A DNA stretch of 64,000 nt, taken from the NCBI RefSeq assembly GCF_029223545.1, contig NZ_CP097870.1, forward strand, positions 2,728,001 through 2,792,000, in the 5' to 3' direction. Both the position numbers and the translations under genes were made by a program. Under the pieces are notes generated by a model that searched no databases, had not been told where the DNA came from, and was given only the letters and a program-made list of their open reading frames with translations. Positions 9,399 to 22,531 of this stretch are shown here, one piece after another (position 1 is the first letter of the stretch; every line of letters begins with the position of its first letter). This stretch comes from Thauera sp. GDN1 (GTDB lineage Bacteria > Pseudomonadota > Gammaproteobacteria > Burkholderiales > Rhodocyclaceae).

Positions 9399-9926
9399 TC
9401 AGCCCTTGGACGGCAGCGGCAGCAGCACGATGCAGGTCCCCGCCAGGCGATCGTGCAGAAACTGGCGATCGCGGTCGACCACGGCCCACAGCAGGCCGAC
9501 GCCGCCCAGCAGCACCGAGGGCCAGGCCAGCGCATAGCGCAGCCAGCAGCGTCCGCGGCCTGCGATCCGCCCGTCGGCGGCATCGACGATCTTCAGCCGC
9601 CAGGTCTGCATCGCCAGGGTCTGCCCGCCGCGCCGCCAGTACCAGACGAAATAGACGCCCAACACCACGAACACGTGCAGCCACAGCACCCAGCCCGGAG
9701 GTGTGAAGCCGGCGACCGGACCGAGGATCAGGTAGGGCACGAGGAAGGTCAGCGCCAGCACGCCGAGCAGCAGCATCGACTCGTACAGCATCGATGCCAG
9801 CCGGCGGCGCAAGCCCGCGAGTTCGGCGAGCGGCCGGGGCGTGCCGGCGACATCCCGTGAAGACGACGAAATGCTGCCGGCCTGCGCCTGCCGAGCCGCG
9901 CCGGCCCTGCTTTCCCTGCGGGTCAT
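9399..9926 (-). CDS. RDD-family membrane protein
   Basis: This 175-residue protein has an RDD domain: LRRRLASMLYESMLLLGVL, a second membrane segment near VLWLHVFVVLGVYFVWYW, the motif GQTLAMQTWRLKIVD, and a C-terminal segment ending DRQFLHDRLAGT. The function of RDD proteins is mostly unknown; some are linked to ion exchange. GGAAG lies six bases before the ATG at 9926. The frame extends further upstream (to 10010), but that part has no family similarity. The gene is divergent from the acetolactate synthase genes across 215 bases. Confidence 0.85.
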   Translation of the reverse strand: MTRRESRAGAARQAQAGSISSSSRDVAGTPRPLAELAGLRRRLASMLYESMLLLGVLALTFLVPYLILGPVAGFTPPGWVLWLHVFVVLGVYFVWYWRRGGQTLAMQTWRLKIVDAADGRIAGRGRCWLRYALAWPSVLLGGVGLLWAVVDRDRQFLHDRLAGTCIVLLPLPSKG

Positions 9927-10072
9927 GGAATCTTCCGGAAACGTCGCGCGCGCCTGCACGCGAAAATGAGCGCAATGAGCGCGAGTACGAGGCCGGACAG
10001 TTGCAGGCAATCCGCGGGCGCGCCCGGCCGGGCGCGGACGCCGGATCGGCGACGCGCACGCCCGGCGCAGCC

Positions 10073-10101
10073 TTGACCAAAACAGCGGCCGCCGGTAACG
10101 T
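10073..10101 (+). promoter_or_regulatory. Possible sigma-70 promoter of the ilv operon
   Basis: TTGACC (10073-10078), 17 bases, TAACGT (10096-10101), about 40 bases before the large-subunit start. The -35 is good and the -10 is weak. I see no convincing leader peptide with clustered branched-chain codons. Confidence 0.35.
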
Positions 10102-10141
10102 TCTGCGTTTGTTCAAACCCCTATTGACGAGCGAGTTCGCG

Positions 10142-11854
10142 ATGGTGCTGTCCGGAGCCGAAATTGTAATCAGGTGCCTGCAGGAAGAAAAGGTCGAGTA
10201 CGTCTTCGGTTATCCGGGTGGCGCGGTCCTCTTCCTGTACGACGCACTGTTCCAGCAGGACAAGGTCCGCCACGTGCTGGTGCGCCATGAGCAGGCCGCC
10301 GTGCACGCCGCCGACGGCTTCGCGCGCAGCACCGAGAAGGTCGGCGTGGCGCTGGTGACCTCCGGCCCCGGCGCGACCAACGCCGTCACCGGCATCGCCA
10401 CCGCCTACTGCGACTCGATCCCGATGGTGATCATCTCCGGCCAGGTGCCGACCGCGGCGATCGGCCAGGACGCCTTCCAGGAAGTGGACACCGTCGGCAT
10501 CACCCGACCCTGCGTCAAGCACAACTTCCTGGTGAAGGACGTGCGCGACATCGCGCTGACGATGAAGAAGGCCTTCTACCTCGCCCGCACCGGCCGTCCG
10601 GGTCCGGTGCTGGTCGACATCCCGAAGGACGTGTCGATGCACAAGTGCGAGTTCGAGTATCCGAAGGAGATCTCGATGCGCTCGTACAACCCGGTGGTCA
10701 AGGGCCATTCGGGCCAGATCAAGAAGGCGGTGCAGCTGCTGCTCGAGGCCAAGCGCCCGATGATCTACACCGGCGGCGGCGTGGTGCTGGCGAACGCGGC
10801 CGAGCAGCTCACCAAGCTCACCCGCCTGCTCGGCTATCCGATCACCAACACCCTGATGGGCCTCGGCGGCTATCCGTCGAGCGACCGCCAGTACCTGGGC
10901 ATGCCCGGCATGCACGGCACCTTCGAAGCCAACATGGCGATGCACTACTCCGACGTGCTGCTCGCCGTCGGTGCCCGCTTCGACGACCGCGTGATCGGCA
11001 ACCCGGCGCACTTCGCCGAAGAGCCGCGCAAGATCATCCACGTGGACATCGACCCCTCGTCGATTTCCAAGCGCGTCAAGGTCGATGTGCCGATCGTCGG
11101 CGACGTCAGGGAAGTGCTCGAGGAAATGATCCGCCAGCTCGAAGCCGGCGAGGCCCGTCCCAATCCCGACGCGCTCGCGGCGTGGTGGAGGCAGGTCGAG
11201 GAATGGCGCAGCCGCCGCTGCATGGTGTTCAAGAACTCGGACGAGATCATCAAGCCGCAGTTCGTGGTGCAGAAGCTGTGGGAAGTGACCGGCGGCGACG
11301 CCATCATCACCTCGGACGTCGGCCAGCACCAGATGTGGGCGGCGCAATACTACGGCTTCGACAAGCCGCGGCGCTGGCTCAACTCCGGCGGCCTGGGCAC
11401 CATGGGCGTGGGCATGCCCTACGCGATGGGCGCCAAGCTCGCCAACCCGGACATGCCGGTGGCCTGCGTGACCGGCGAGGCCTCGATCCAGATGAACATC
11501 CAGGAACTGTCGACCTGCAAGCAGTTCCGCCTGCCGATCAAGATCTGCAACCTGAACAACCGCTACCTGGGCATGGTGCGCCAGTGGCAGGAGCTGTTCC
11601 ACGGCGGCCGCTACTCCGAGTCCTACATGGATTCGCTGCCCGACTTCGCCAAGCTGGCCGAAGCCTACGGCCACGTCGGCATCCGCGTCGACCGCCCGGC
11701 CGACGTCGAGGGCGCGCTGCGCGAGGCCTTCACCACCTACAAGAACGAGCTCGTGTTCCTCGACTTCCAGATCGACGCGACCGAGAACGTCTATCCGATG
11801 GTGCAGGGCGGCAAGGGTCTCACCGAGATGATCCTGTCGGCCGAAGACCTCTGA
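10142..11854 (+). CDS. ilvI: Acetolactate synthase, large catalytic subunit
   Basis: This 570-residue ThDP- and FAD-dependent enzyme joins two pyruvates, or pyruvate and 2-oxobutyrate, in valine, leucine and isoleucine synthesis. The catalytic glutamate is E50 in VRHEQAAVHAADG. The ThDP/Mg motif reads GEASIQMN...NLNN near residue 445, with Glu where most homologues have Asp; I recall this form in other betaproteobacteria. The ATG at 10142 is chosen because homology begins at MVLSGAEIV. The regulatory subunit follows after 31 bases and ilvC after that. The symbol could equally be ilvB. Confidence 0.95.
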   Translation: MVLSGAEIVIRCLQEEKVEYVFGYPGGAVLFLYDALFQQDKVRHVLVRHEQAAVHAADGFARSTEKVGVALVTSGPGATNAVTGIATAYCDSIPMVIISGQVPTAAIGQDAFQEVDTVGITRPCVKHNFLVKDVRDIALTMKKAFYLARTGRPGPVLVDIPKDVSMHKCEFEYPKEISMRSYNPVVKGHSGQIKKAVQLLLEAKRPMIYTGGGVVLANAAEQLTKLTRLLGYPITNTLMGLGGYPSSDRQYLGMPGMHGTFEANMAMHYSDVLLAVGARFDDRVIGNPAHFAEEPRKIIHVDIDPSSISKRVKVDVPIVGDVREVLEEMIRQLEAGEARPNPDALAAWWRQVEEWRSRRCMVFKNSDEIIKPQFVVQKLWEVTGGDAIITSDVGQHQMWAAQYYGFDKPRRWLNSGGLGTMGVGMPYAMGAKLANPDMPVACVTGEASIQMNIQELSTCKQFRLPIKICNLNNRYLGMVRQWQELFHGGRYSESYMDSLPDFAKLAEAYGHVGIRVDRPADVEGALREAFTTYKNELVFLDFQIDATENVYPMVQGGKGLTEMILSAEDL

Positions 11855-13435
<1,581 letters not shown>

Positions 13436-13455
13436 TCGACTTCGACTTCTGCCCG

Positions 13456-13490
13456 AAAGCCGGCCCCGCACCCGCGGCGCCGGCTTTTTT
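13456..13490 (+). terminator. Rho-independent terminator after ilvC
   Basis: AAAGCCGGC (13456-13464) pairs with GCCGGCTTT (13479-13487), and the T-run continues to 13490. It lies 20 bases after the ilvC stop. Confidence 0.9.
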
Positions 13491-13587
13491 GCGTCCGCTG
13501 CGGGCCCGATCGGCATGCGGACGGGAATCCGCCGCGCGCCGCCTGCGCTAGAATGGGCACTCGGAAAACTTGGAGGCGATCCCCGAC

Positions 13588-14429
13588 GTGCCCCACAACG
13601 AATACACCCCGCCGCCGCTGATGGACAAGCGTCGCCGCGGCATCTACATCCTGCCCAACCTGTTCACGACCGCGGCGCTGTTCGCCGGCTTCTACGCCAT
13701 CGTGCAGGCGATGAACGACCGTTTCGAATACGCTGCGGTGGCGATCTTCGTCGCCATGGTGCTCGACGGCCTCGACGGCCGCATCGCCCGCCTGACCCAC
13801 ACCCAGAGCGAGTTCGGTGCCGAGTACGACTCGCTGTCCGACATGGTGTCCTTCGGTGCCGCGCCGGCGCTGGTCATGTACGAGTGGGCGCTGCAGGACC
13901 TCGGCAAGTTCGGCTGGATCGCCGCCTTCATCTACTGCGCCGGGGCGGCGCTGCGCCTGGCGCGCTTCAACACCAACATCGACGTGGTCGACAAGCGCTA
14001 CTTCCAGGGCCTGCCCAGCCCGGCCGCCGCTGCGCTGGTGGCCGGCATGGTGTGGGTGGGCATCGACAACGGCTTCGCCGGCGACGAGCTGCGCTGGTAC
14101 GCGGCCGTGCTGACGATCTTCGCCGGCGTGTCGATGGTCAGCAACGTGCTGTTCTGGAGCGGCAAGAGCATCAACCTCAGGAAGAGCGTGCCCTTCATCG
14201 TGCTGATCGCGCTGGTGCTGGCTTTCGCGCTGATCTCCAGCTACCCGCCGGGCATCCTGTTCGGCCTCTTCCTCGCCTATGCGGCATCGGGCTACGTGGT
14301 CGCCGCGCTGCGCTGGCGAAAGCGCAAGCTGCACCGCCAGGAGCAGCCCGCCGCACCCACCTGCTATGAAGGCAGCGAAAGCCCTGCCGCGCCCGTCGAG
14401 GGCGATTCCACCGACCCCGGGAGCAAGCC

Positions 14430-14433
<4 letters not shown>
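13588..14433 (+). CDS. pssA: CDP-diacylglycerol--serine O-phosphatidyltransferase
   Basis: This integral membrane enzyme (281 residues) makes phosphatidylserine, the precursor of phosphatidylethanolamine. The CDP-alcohol transferase signature DG-x2-AR-x8-G-x3-D-x3-D is complete (DGRIAR...GAEYDSLSD, about residues 57-80). Several membrane segments follow, then a charged, proline-rich tail. GGAGG at 13572-13576 fits the GTG start at 13588. A TTG at 13570 is in frame but overlaps that ribosome-binding site. The stop overlaps the leuA start by four bases (ATGA). Confidence 0.93.
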
Positions 14434-15965
<1,532 letters not shown>

Positions 15966-16001
15966 GAGGGGGGCGCTCAGCCCCCGCCCCCGCTCCCTCC
16001 T

Positions 16002-16023
16002 GTGGGAGCGGCGGCAGCCGCGA
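16002..16023 (+). repeat. Single REP element
   Basis: GTGGGAGCG followed by the stem GCGGC-GGCA-GCCGC matches one palindrome of the 3696-3881 cluster. It lies between leuA and the convergent DUF2069 gene, a usual position for REP elements, where it may help protect mRNA 3' ends. Confidence 0.8.
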
Positions 16024-16058
16024 ACCCGCGCGGGCCCGCGAGCCATTGTGCACCGCGC

Positions 16059-17047
<989 letters not shown>

Positions 17048-17112
17048 TTATACCCGCCATCTCCCGCGACCTCGCCCCAACCGCAGCACCACGCGAAGCG
17101 AGATCGCCTCGA

Positions 17113-17901
17113 TCAGGTCCAGCCTTCCAGCCGCATCGTGGCGCGCACCAGGCGCTGCTCCTCCTGCTCGATCTCGGCGAAGCTCTCGCGCACGCTGTTG
17201 ACATGCTCGGCGGCGATCACCGCGGCGCGCTCGGGCTGACGGTCGATCACCGCCTGGTACAGGCGGCCGTGCTGGCGATCGATGACGCCCTTGTGCGCGG
17301 GGCGATGGTAGAGGTTGTTCACCGAGGCGAAGACGCTGCTCAGCATCAGGTCGGAGAGGGACTGCAGCGTATGCACCAGCACCGGGTTGTGCGAAGCCTC
17401 GTTGATCGCGCGATGGAAGGCGTGATCCAGGTGCGCATGTTCTTCGGCCGAGGTCTGCTCTTCCCTGCCTTGGCGGGCGACCAGATCCTCGTAACGGCGC
17501 CGGATCATGACGAAATCCGCAGTCGTGCCGCGCAGGGCAGCCAGGCGCGCGGCCTCGCCCTCGAGCAGCGCGCGCACCTCGAGCAGGTCGTAGAGCGTGC
17601 GCGGTTGCGAGCTGAACAGATGCATCAGCGGACTCACGTCGCGTTCGGCCGACAGGCGGGCGACGAAGGAGCCCTGGCCGTGACGGGTCTCGATGACCCC
17701 CAGGCCGCGCAAGACCCGCAGCCCCTCGCGCAGGGCCGAACGCGAACAGCCGAGCTTCTCGCACAGCCTGCGCTCGGACGGCAGCGCCTGGCCCACCTTC
17801 AGCACGCCATCCGTGATCAGGCGCTCGATGCGCTCGGCGACGACGTCGGCCACCTGGCGACGCTGGACAACGGGTTCGGTAGTCGAAACCGGCGTTTTCA
17901 T
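17113..17901 (-). CDS. FadR-subfamily GntR regulator, probably GlcC-like
   Basis: The protein (262 residues) has an N-terminal winged helix (about 18-85; VGQALPSERRLCEKLGCSRSALREGLRVL) and a C-terminal all-helical FCD ligand domain with the usual acidic and histidine residues (DHAFHRAINEASHNPVL). It is divergent from glcD, and dyads of the TGGT-N3-ACCA type recognised by PdhR/GlcC/LldR proteins occur in the shared gap, one directly upstream of its own start. A role as glycolate- or lactate-responsive regulator with autoregulation is therefore likely but inferred. Confidence 0.87.
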   Translation of the reverse strand: MKTPVSTTEPVVQRRQVADVVAERIERLITDGVLKVGQALPSERRLCEKLGCSRSALREGLRVLRGLGVIETRHGQGSFVARLSAERDVSPLMHLFSSQPRTLYDLLEVRALLEGEAARLAALRGTTADFVMIRRRYEDLVARQGREEQTSAEEHAHLDHAFHRAINEASHNPVLVHTLQSLSDLMLSSVFASVNNLYHRPAHKGVIDRQHGRLYQAVIDRQPERAAVIAAEHVNSVRESFAEIEQEEQRLVRATMRLEGWT

Positions 17902-17902
17902 A

Positions 17903-17915
17903 CTGGTAGGACCAG
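17903..17915. promoter_or_regulatory. FadR/PdhR-type operator, regulator-proximal
   Basis: Perfect dyad CTGGT-AGG-ACCAG two bases upstream of the regulator start codon at 17901. It matches the TGGT-N3-ACCA core of FadR-subfamily sites and suggests autoregulation. Confidence 0.65.
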
Positions 17916-17982
17916 AGGGATGGAATGAGTCGGATTGTATTACAGCATCACCCTATCTAACTGATTATTCTGGCAACCTTTC

Positions 17983-18011
17983 TTGATTAGGGTTAGACCT
18001 GATCCAAAAAT
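17983..18011 (+). promoter_or_regulatory. Possible glcD promoter
   Basis: TTGATT (17983-17988), 17 bases, AAAAAT (18006-18011) in an AT-richer stretch. The second operator begins right after the -10, where a bound protein would cover the transcription start. Confidence 0.4.
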
Positions 18012-18026
18012 ACTGGTACGACCACT
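18012..18026. promoter_or_regulatory. FadR/PdhR-type operator, glcD-proximal
   Basis: ACTGGT-ACG-ACCACT has the core TGGTACGACCA (18014-18024), the second copy of the dyad at 17903. It is 124 bases from the glcD start and just downstream of a candidate -10. Confidence 0.62.
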
Positions 18027-18147
18027 AGCAAACCCCCTAGTCGTCCGCCCTCGTCGCTTCTAGCATTCCGGTCCTGAGCCTGCACATGGCCGCATCAATT
18101 CCGCTCATGGCAGTACCCACATCCCAGCCCGAAGCCAGCGAAACGCG

Positions 18148-19647
18148 ATGAACATCCTCTACGACGAACGCATCGACGGCGCCCTGACCCGCGTCGATCG
18201 CGCGGATTTCAATGCCGAGATGCGGGCGGCCATCCCCGACCTCACCATCCTGTACCGCGAGGAAGACCTCAAGCCCTACGAGTGCGACGGCCTGTCGGCC
18301 TACCGCACGACGCCGCTGCTGGTCGTGCTGCCCGAGCGCATCGAGCAGGTGCAGGCGGTGCTGCGCCTGTGCCACCAGCGCAAGGTGCCGGTGGTCGCAC
18401 GCGGCGCGGGCACCGGCCTGTCGGGCGGCGCGCTGCCGCTGGAGCAGGGGGTGCTGCTGGTCATGGCGCGGTTCAACCGCATCCTCGAGATCAATCCCCG
18501 CGGCCGCTACGCGCGCGTGCAGCCGGGCGTGCGCAACCTCGCCATCTCGCAGGCCGCCGCGCCCCACGAGCTCTACTACGCGCCCGATCCGTCCTCGCAG
18601 ATCGCGTGCTCGATCGGCGGCAACGTCGCCGAGAACGCCGGCGGCGTGCATTGCCTGAAGTACGGGCTGACCGTGCACAACCTGCTCGAGGTCGAGATCC
18701 TGACCATCGAGGGCGAGCGCATGACGCTCGGCGCCGACGCGCTCGATGCGCCCGGTTTCGACCTGCTGGCGCTGTTTACCGGCTCCGAGGGCATGCTCGG
18801 CGTCGTCACCGAGGTCACCGTGAAGCTGCTGCCCAAGCCGCGCGTCGCGCGCGTGCTGATGGCGAGCTTCGACTCGGTGGACGAGGCCGGGCGCGCGGTG
18901 GGCGACATCATCGCCGCCGGCATCGTGCCGGGCGGGCTCGAGATGATGGACAAGCTCGCCATCCTGGCCGCGGAGGACTTCATCCATGCCGGCTACCCGG
19001 TCGAGGCCGAGGCCATCCTGCTGTGCGAGCTCGACGGCGTGGAATCCGACGTCGCCGAGGACATCGAGCGCGTGCGCGCGGTGCTCGACCGCGCCGGCGC
19101 CACCGCGGTGAGCCTGGCGCGCGACGAGGCCGAGCGCATCAGGTTCTGGGCCGGACGCAAGAACGCCTTCCCCGCCGTCGGCCGCATGTCGCCCGACTAC
19201 TACTGCATGGACGGCACCATCCCGCGCCGCCACCTGCCGACGGTGCTCAAGGGCACGGCCGAGCTCTCCGCGCGCTACGGCCTGCGCGTGGCCAACGTCT
19301 TCCACGCCGGCGACGGCAACATGCACCCGCTGATCCTGTTCGATGCCAACCAGCCCGGCGAGCTCGAGCGCGCCGAGGAGCTCGGCGGCAAGATCCTCGA
19401 GCTGTGCGTCGCCGTCGGCGGCACGATCACCGGCGAGCACGGCGTCGGCCGCGAGAAGATCAACCAGATGTGCGTGCAGTTCAACGCCGACGAGATCACC
19501 TTCTTCCACGCGGTGAAGGCGGCCTTCGACGCGCACGGCCTGCTCAACCCCGGCAAGAACATCCCCACCCTGCACCGCTGCGCCGAGTTCGGCGCCATGC
19601 ACGTCCACCACGGCAAGCTGCCCTTCCCCGAACTGGAGCGTTTCTGA
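18148..19647 (+). CDS. glcD: Glycolate oxidase subunit GlcD
   Basis: This FAD-linked subunit (499 residues) oxidises glycolate to glyoxylate, passing electrons through GlcF to the respiratory chain. The PCMH-type FAD domain contains ARGAGTGLSGGALP and PDPSSQIACSIGGNVAENAGG. The C-terminal FAD-oxidase domain has HAGDGNMHPLILFD and GEHGVGREK. The length matches E. coli GlcD. The stop overlaps the glcE start (TGATG). The upstream gap carries the promoter and operator candidates. Confidence 0.95.
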   Translation: MNILYDERIDGALTRVDRADFNAEMRAAIPDLTILYREEDLKPYECDGLSAYRTTPLLVVLPERIEQVQAVLRLCHQRKVPVVARGAGTGLSGGALPLEQGVLLVMARFNRILEINPRGRYARVQPGVRNLAISQAAAPHELYYAPDPSSQIACSIGGNVAENAGGVHCLKYGLTVHNLLEVEILTIEGERMTLGADALDAPGFDLLALFTGSEGMLGVVTEVTVKLLPKPRVARVLMASFDSVDEAGRAVGDIIAAGIVPGGLEMMDKLAILAAEDFIHAGYPVEAEAILLCELDGVESDVAEDIERVRAVLDRAGATAVSLARDEAERIRFWAGRKNAFPAVGRMSPDYYCMDGTIPRRHLPTVLKGTAELSARYGLRVANVFHAGDGNMHPLILFDANQPGELERAEELGGKILELCVAVGGTITGEHGVGREKINQMCVQFNADEITFFHAVKAAFDAHGLLNPGKNIPTLHRCAEFGAMHVHHGKLPFPELERF

Positions 19648-20726
19648 TGCACGCGAACGCGGCCGACACCCGCCCCGGCACCGACCTCGGCGCCGAACTG
19701 CTCGCCCGCGTGCAACACGCGCTTGCCGAGCGCACGCCGCTGCACATCCACGGCGGCGGCACGAAGGCCTTCTACGGCCGCCCGGTCGAGGGCGCACCGC
19801 TCGACACCCGCGGCCACCGCGGCATCGTCAGCTACGACCCCACCGAGCTGGTGATCACCGCCCGCGCCGGCACGCCGCTCGCCGAACTCGAGGCCGCGCT
19901 CGACGCCGCCGACCAGATGCTGGCCTGCGAGCCGCCGCACTTCGGCCCCGGCGCCACCGTCGGCGGCATGGTCGCGGCCGGCCTGTCCGGGCCGCGCCGG
20001 CCCTGGGTGGGCTCGGTGCGCGACTTCGTGCTCGGCTGCCGCGTCATCACCGGTGCGGGCAAGCATCTGCACTTCGGCGGCGAGGTCATGAAGAACGTCG
20101 CCGGCTACGACGTCTCGCGACTGATGGCGGGCAGCCTCGGCTGCCTCGGCCTGATCACCGAAGTTTCGTTCAAGGTCCTGCCCAAGCCGCGCAACAGCCT
20201 CAGCCTGCGCCTGGAGATGGACGCCGAGCGGGCGCTCGAACGCTTCGCCGAATGGGGGCAGCAACCGCTGCCGATCACCGCCGCCTGCCACGACGGCGAC
20301 GCGCTGATGCTGCGCCTCGAAGGCGGCGAAGGCTCGGTCGCCGCGGCGCGCCAGCACCTCGGCGGCGAGGAGATCCCGCCCGCCTTCTGGCAGGCGCTGC
20401 GCGAGCACCAGCTCGCCTTCTTTCGCGACCGCCGCCCGCTGTGGCGGGTCTCGGTGGCCAACGACAGCCGCCCGGCCCTGCCGGCGGGCAAGCAGCTCAT
20501 CGACTGGGGCGGCGCCCAGCGCTGGCTCAAGACCGATGCCGATGCGGATGCCATCCGTGCGGCCGCCCAGGCCGCTGGCGGCCACGCCAGCTGCTTCACG
20601 CCCGGTGCCGTCGACAGCCCGCTCCAGCCGCTGCCCGAGGTGCTGATGCGCTATCACCGCCAGCTCAAGGCCCAGCTCGATCCGCAGGGCATCTTCAACC
20701 CCGGGCGCATGTACGCCGGACTCTGA
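19647..20726 (+). CDS. glcE: Glycolate oxidase subunit GlcE
   Basis: The subunit (359 residues) has a second PCMH-type FAD-binding domain: HIHGGGTKAFYGRP at the N-terminus, GGMVAAGLSGPRRPW, and VMKNVAGYDVSRLMAGSLG. The C-terminal oxidase domain is shortened compared with GlcD, as in GlcE of other bacteria. It functions in the GlcDEF complex. The ATG at 19647 shares bases with the glcD stop, so expression is coupled. The frame is open far upstream, but that part is out-of-frame glcD. Confidence 0.94.
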   Translation: MHANAADTRPGTDLGAELLARVQHALAERTPLHIHGGGTKAFYGRPVEGAPLDTRGHRGIVSYDPTELVITARAGTPLAELEAALDAADQMLACEPPHFGPGATVGGMVAAGLSGPRRPWVGSVRDFVLGCRVITGAGKHLHFGGEVMKNVAGYDVSRLMAGSLGCLGLITEVSFKVLPKPRNSLSLRLEMDAERALERFAEWGQQPLPITAACHDGDALMLRLEGGEGSVAAARQHLGGEEIPPAFWQALREHQLAFFRDRRPLWRVSVANDSRPALPAGKQLIDWGGAQRWLKTDADADAIRAAAQAAGGHASCFTPGAVDSPLQPLPEVLMRYHRQLKAQLDPQGIFNPGRMYAGL

Positions 20727-20768
20727 GCCGCAGGCTCGCCGCCTCCACCCGAACGGACTGACCGACTC

Positions 20769-21986
20769 ATGCAAACCAACCTGAGCGAAAAGGCCCGCGC
20801 CCTGCCCGGCGCCGACGTGGCCGAAAGCGTGCTACGCACCTGTGTGCACTGCGGCTTCTGCAACGCCACCTGCCCGACCTACCAGCTGCTCGGCGACGAG
20901 CTCGACGGTCCGCGCGGGCGCATCTACCTGATGAAGCAGATGCTCGAAGGCGGCGAGGTCAGCGCCAGCACCCGCCTGCACCTCGACCGCTGCCTGACCT
21001 GCCGCAACTGCGAGACCACCTGCCCCTCGGGCGTGCAGTACCACAAGCTGCTCGACATCGGCCGCGCCGCGATCGAGGCCTGGGCGCCGCGCCCGTTCGC
21101 CGAAGTCGCGCAGCGCACGGTGCTGCGCACCATCGTGCCGCGCCCGACACTGTTCAAGACCCTGGTCCAGGCCGGCGAAGCGGTACGTCCGCTGCTGCCG
21201 GAAGGGCTCGCCGCCAAGCTGCCGCGCCGCGTCAAGCACGCCGCGCCGCGCCCCGCACCGCGTCATGCGCGCACGGTGCTGATGCTGGAAGGCTGCGTGC
21301 AGCCCGGGCTTTCGCCCAACACCAACGCCGCGACCGCCCGCGTGCTGGATCGCCTCGGCATCGGCGTGGTGCCGGCGGCGGAGGCCGGCTGCTGCGGCGC
21401 GGTGGATTTCCACCTCAACGCGCAGGACACCGGCCTCGATCGCGCCCGCCGCAACATCGACGCCTGGTGGCCGGCGATCGAGGCCGGCGCCGAGGCGATC
21501 GTGCAGACCGCCAGTGGCTGCGGCGCCTTCGTCAAGGAATACGGCTTCATGCTGCGCGACGACCCGGCCTATGCCGCCAAGGCCGCCCGCGTCAGCGCCC
21601 TGGCCAGGGACCTGGTCGAGGTGCTGGGCAAGGAGCCGCTGGAGGAACTGGGCGTGCGTGCCGACAAGCGCCTCGCCTTCCACTGTCCGTGCACGCTGCA
21701 GCACGCCCAGAAGCTCGGCGGCGCGGTCGAGGGCGTGCTCGGCCGGCTCGGCTTCGCGCTCACCGCCGTGCCCGACAGCCACCTGTGCTGCGGCTCGGCC
21801 GGCACCTATTCGCTGACCCAGCCCGAACTGTCGCGCCGGCTGCGCGACAACAAGCTCGATGCGCTCGAGAGCGGCAAACCCGACCTCATCGTCACCGCCA
21901 ACATCGGCTGCCAGACCCACCTCGACGGCGCCGGACGCACTCCGGTCCGCCACTGGATCGAGATCGTGGACGAGGCGCTGGGCTGA
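20769..21986 (+). CDS. glcF: Glycolate oxidase iron-sulfur subunit GlcF
   Basis: The subunit (405 residues) has two [4Fe-4S] motifs, CVHCGFCNATCP (about residues 22-33) and CLTCRNCETTCP (about 76-87). Two CCG domains follow, with AGCCGAVDFHLN and SHLCCGSAGTYS, typical of heterodisulfide-reductase-like electron carriers. It passes electrons from GlcDE to the membrane quinone pool. It is the third gene of the operon, 42 bases after glcE. Confidence 0.95.
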   Translation: MQTNLSEKARALPGADVAESVLRTCVHCGFCNATCPTYQLLGDELDGPRGRIYLMKQMLEGGEVSASTRLHLDRCLTCRNCETTCPSGVQYHKLLDIGRAAIEAWAPRPFAEVAQRTVLRTIVPRPTLFKTLVQAGEAVRPLLPEGLAAKLPRRVKHAAPRPAPRHARTVLMLEGCVQPGLSPNTNAATARVLDRLGIGVVPAAEAGCCGAVDFHLNAQDTGLDRARRNIDAWWPAIEAGAEAIVQTASGCGAFVKEYGFMLRDDPAYAAKAARVSALARDLVEVLGKEPLEELGVRADKRLAFHCPCTLQHAQKLGGAVEGVLGRLGFALTAVPDSHLCCGSAGTYSLTQPELSRRLRDNKLDALESGKPDLIVTANIGCQTHLDGAGRTPVRHWIEIVDEALG

Positions 21987-22069
21987 AGCCAGTCATCGAC
22001 ATTCGCTGAAACCCCTTTCCGCGCGCGCCCTCGTGGCGATCGTGGCAACGCAAGACCAGGAGAACCCAC

Positions 22070-22474
22070 ATGAAGACCAAGTCCGTACTCTGCCAGCAAG
22101 ACGTCACCCGCATCCTCGCCGCCGCCCGCGCCGTCGCACAGGCCAAGGGCTGGGCGGTCACCATCGCCGTCGTCGATGACGGCGGCCACCCGCTCGCCCT
22201 CGAGCGCCTCGACGACTGCGCGCCGGTCGGCGCCTACATCGCGGTCGAGAAGGCGCGCACCGCCGCCCTCGGCCGGCGCGAATCGAAGCAGTACGAGGAC
22301 ATGATCAACGGCGGCCGCACCGCCTTCCTGTCCGCGCCGGTGCTCGCCGGCACGCTGACCGGCGGCATCCCGCTGGTCGTCGACGGCCAGGTCGTGGGCG
22401 CGGTCGGCGTCTCCGGCGTCAAGCCCGACGAGGATGCGCTGGTCGCGCAGACCGGCGTCGATGCGCTGATCTGA
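22070..22474 (+). CDS. glcG: GlcG/HbpS-family protein
   Basis: This 134-residue protein has the GlcG fold: AQAKGWAVTIAVVDDGGHPLALERLD, then KARTAALGRRESK and GGIPLVVDGQVVGAVGVSG. Members are found in glycolate and other oxidation operons and in some haem-binding sensors; the GlcG role itself is not known. The position between glcF and malate synthase matches the E. coli glcDEFGBA order. CCAGGAGA precedes the ATG. Confidence 0.9.
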   Translation: MKTKSVLCQQDVTRILAAARAVAQAKGWAVTIAVVDDGGHPLALERLDDCAPVGAYIAVEKARTAALGRRESKQYEDMINGGRTAFLSAPVLAGTLTGGIPLVVDGQVVGAVGVSGVKPDEDALVAQTGVDALI

Positions 22475-22531
22475 GCTGCAGGCCTTACCCCGGGCACGTC
22501 CCACGCCCCTCCCCTCCCTGAATCACGAGCG

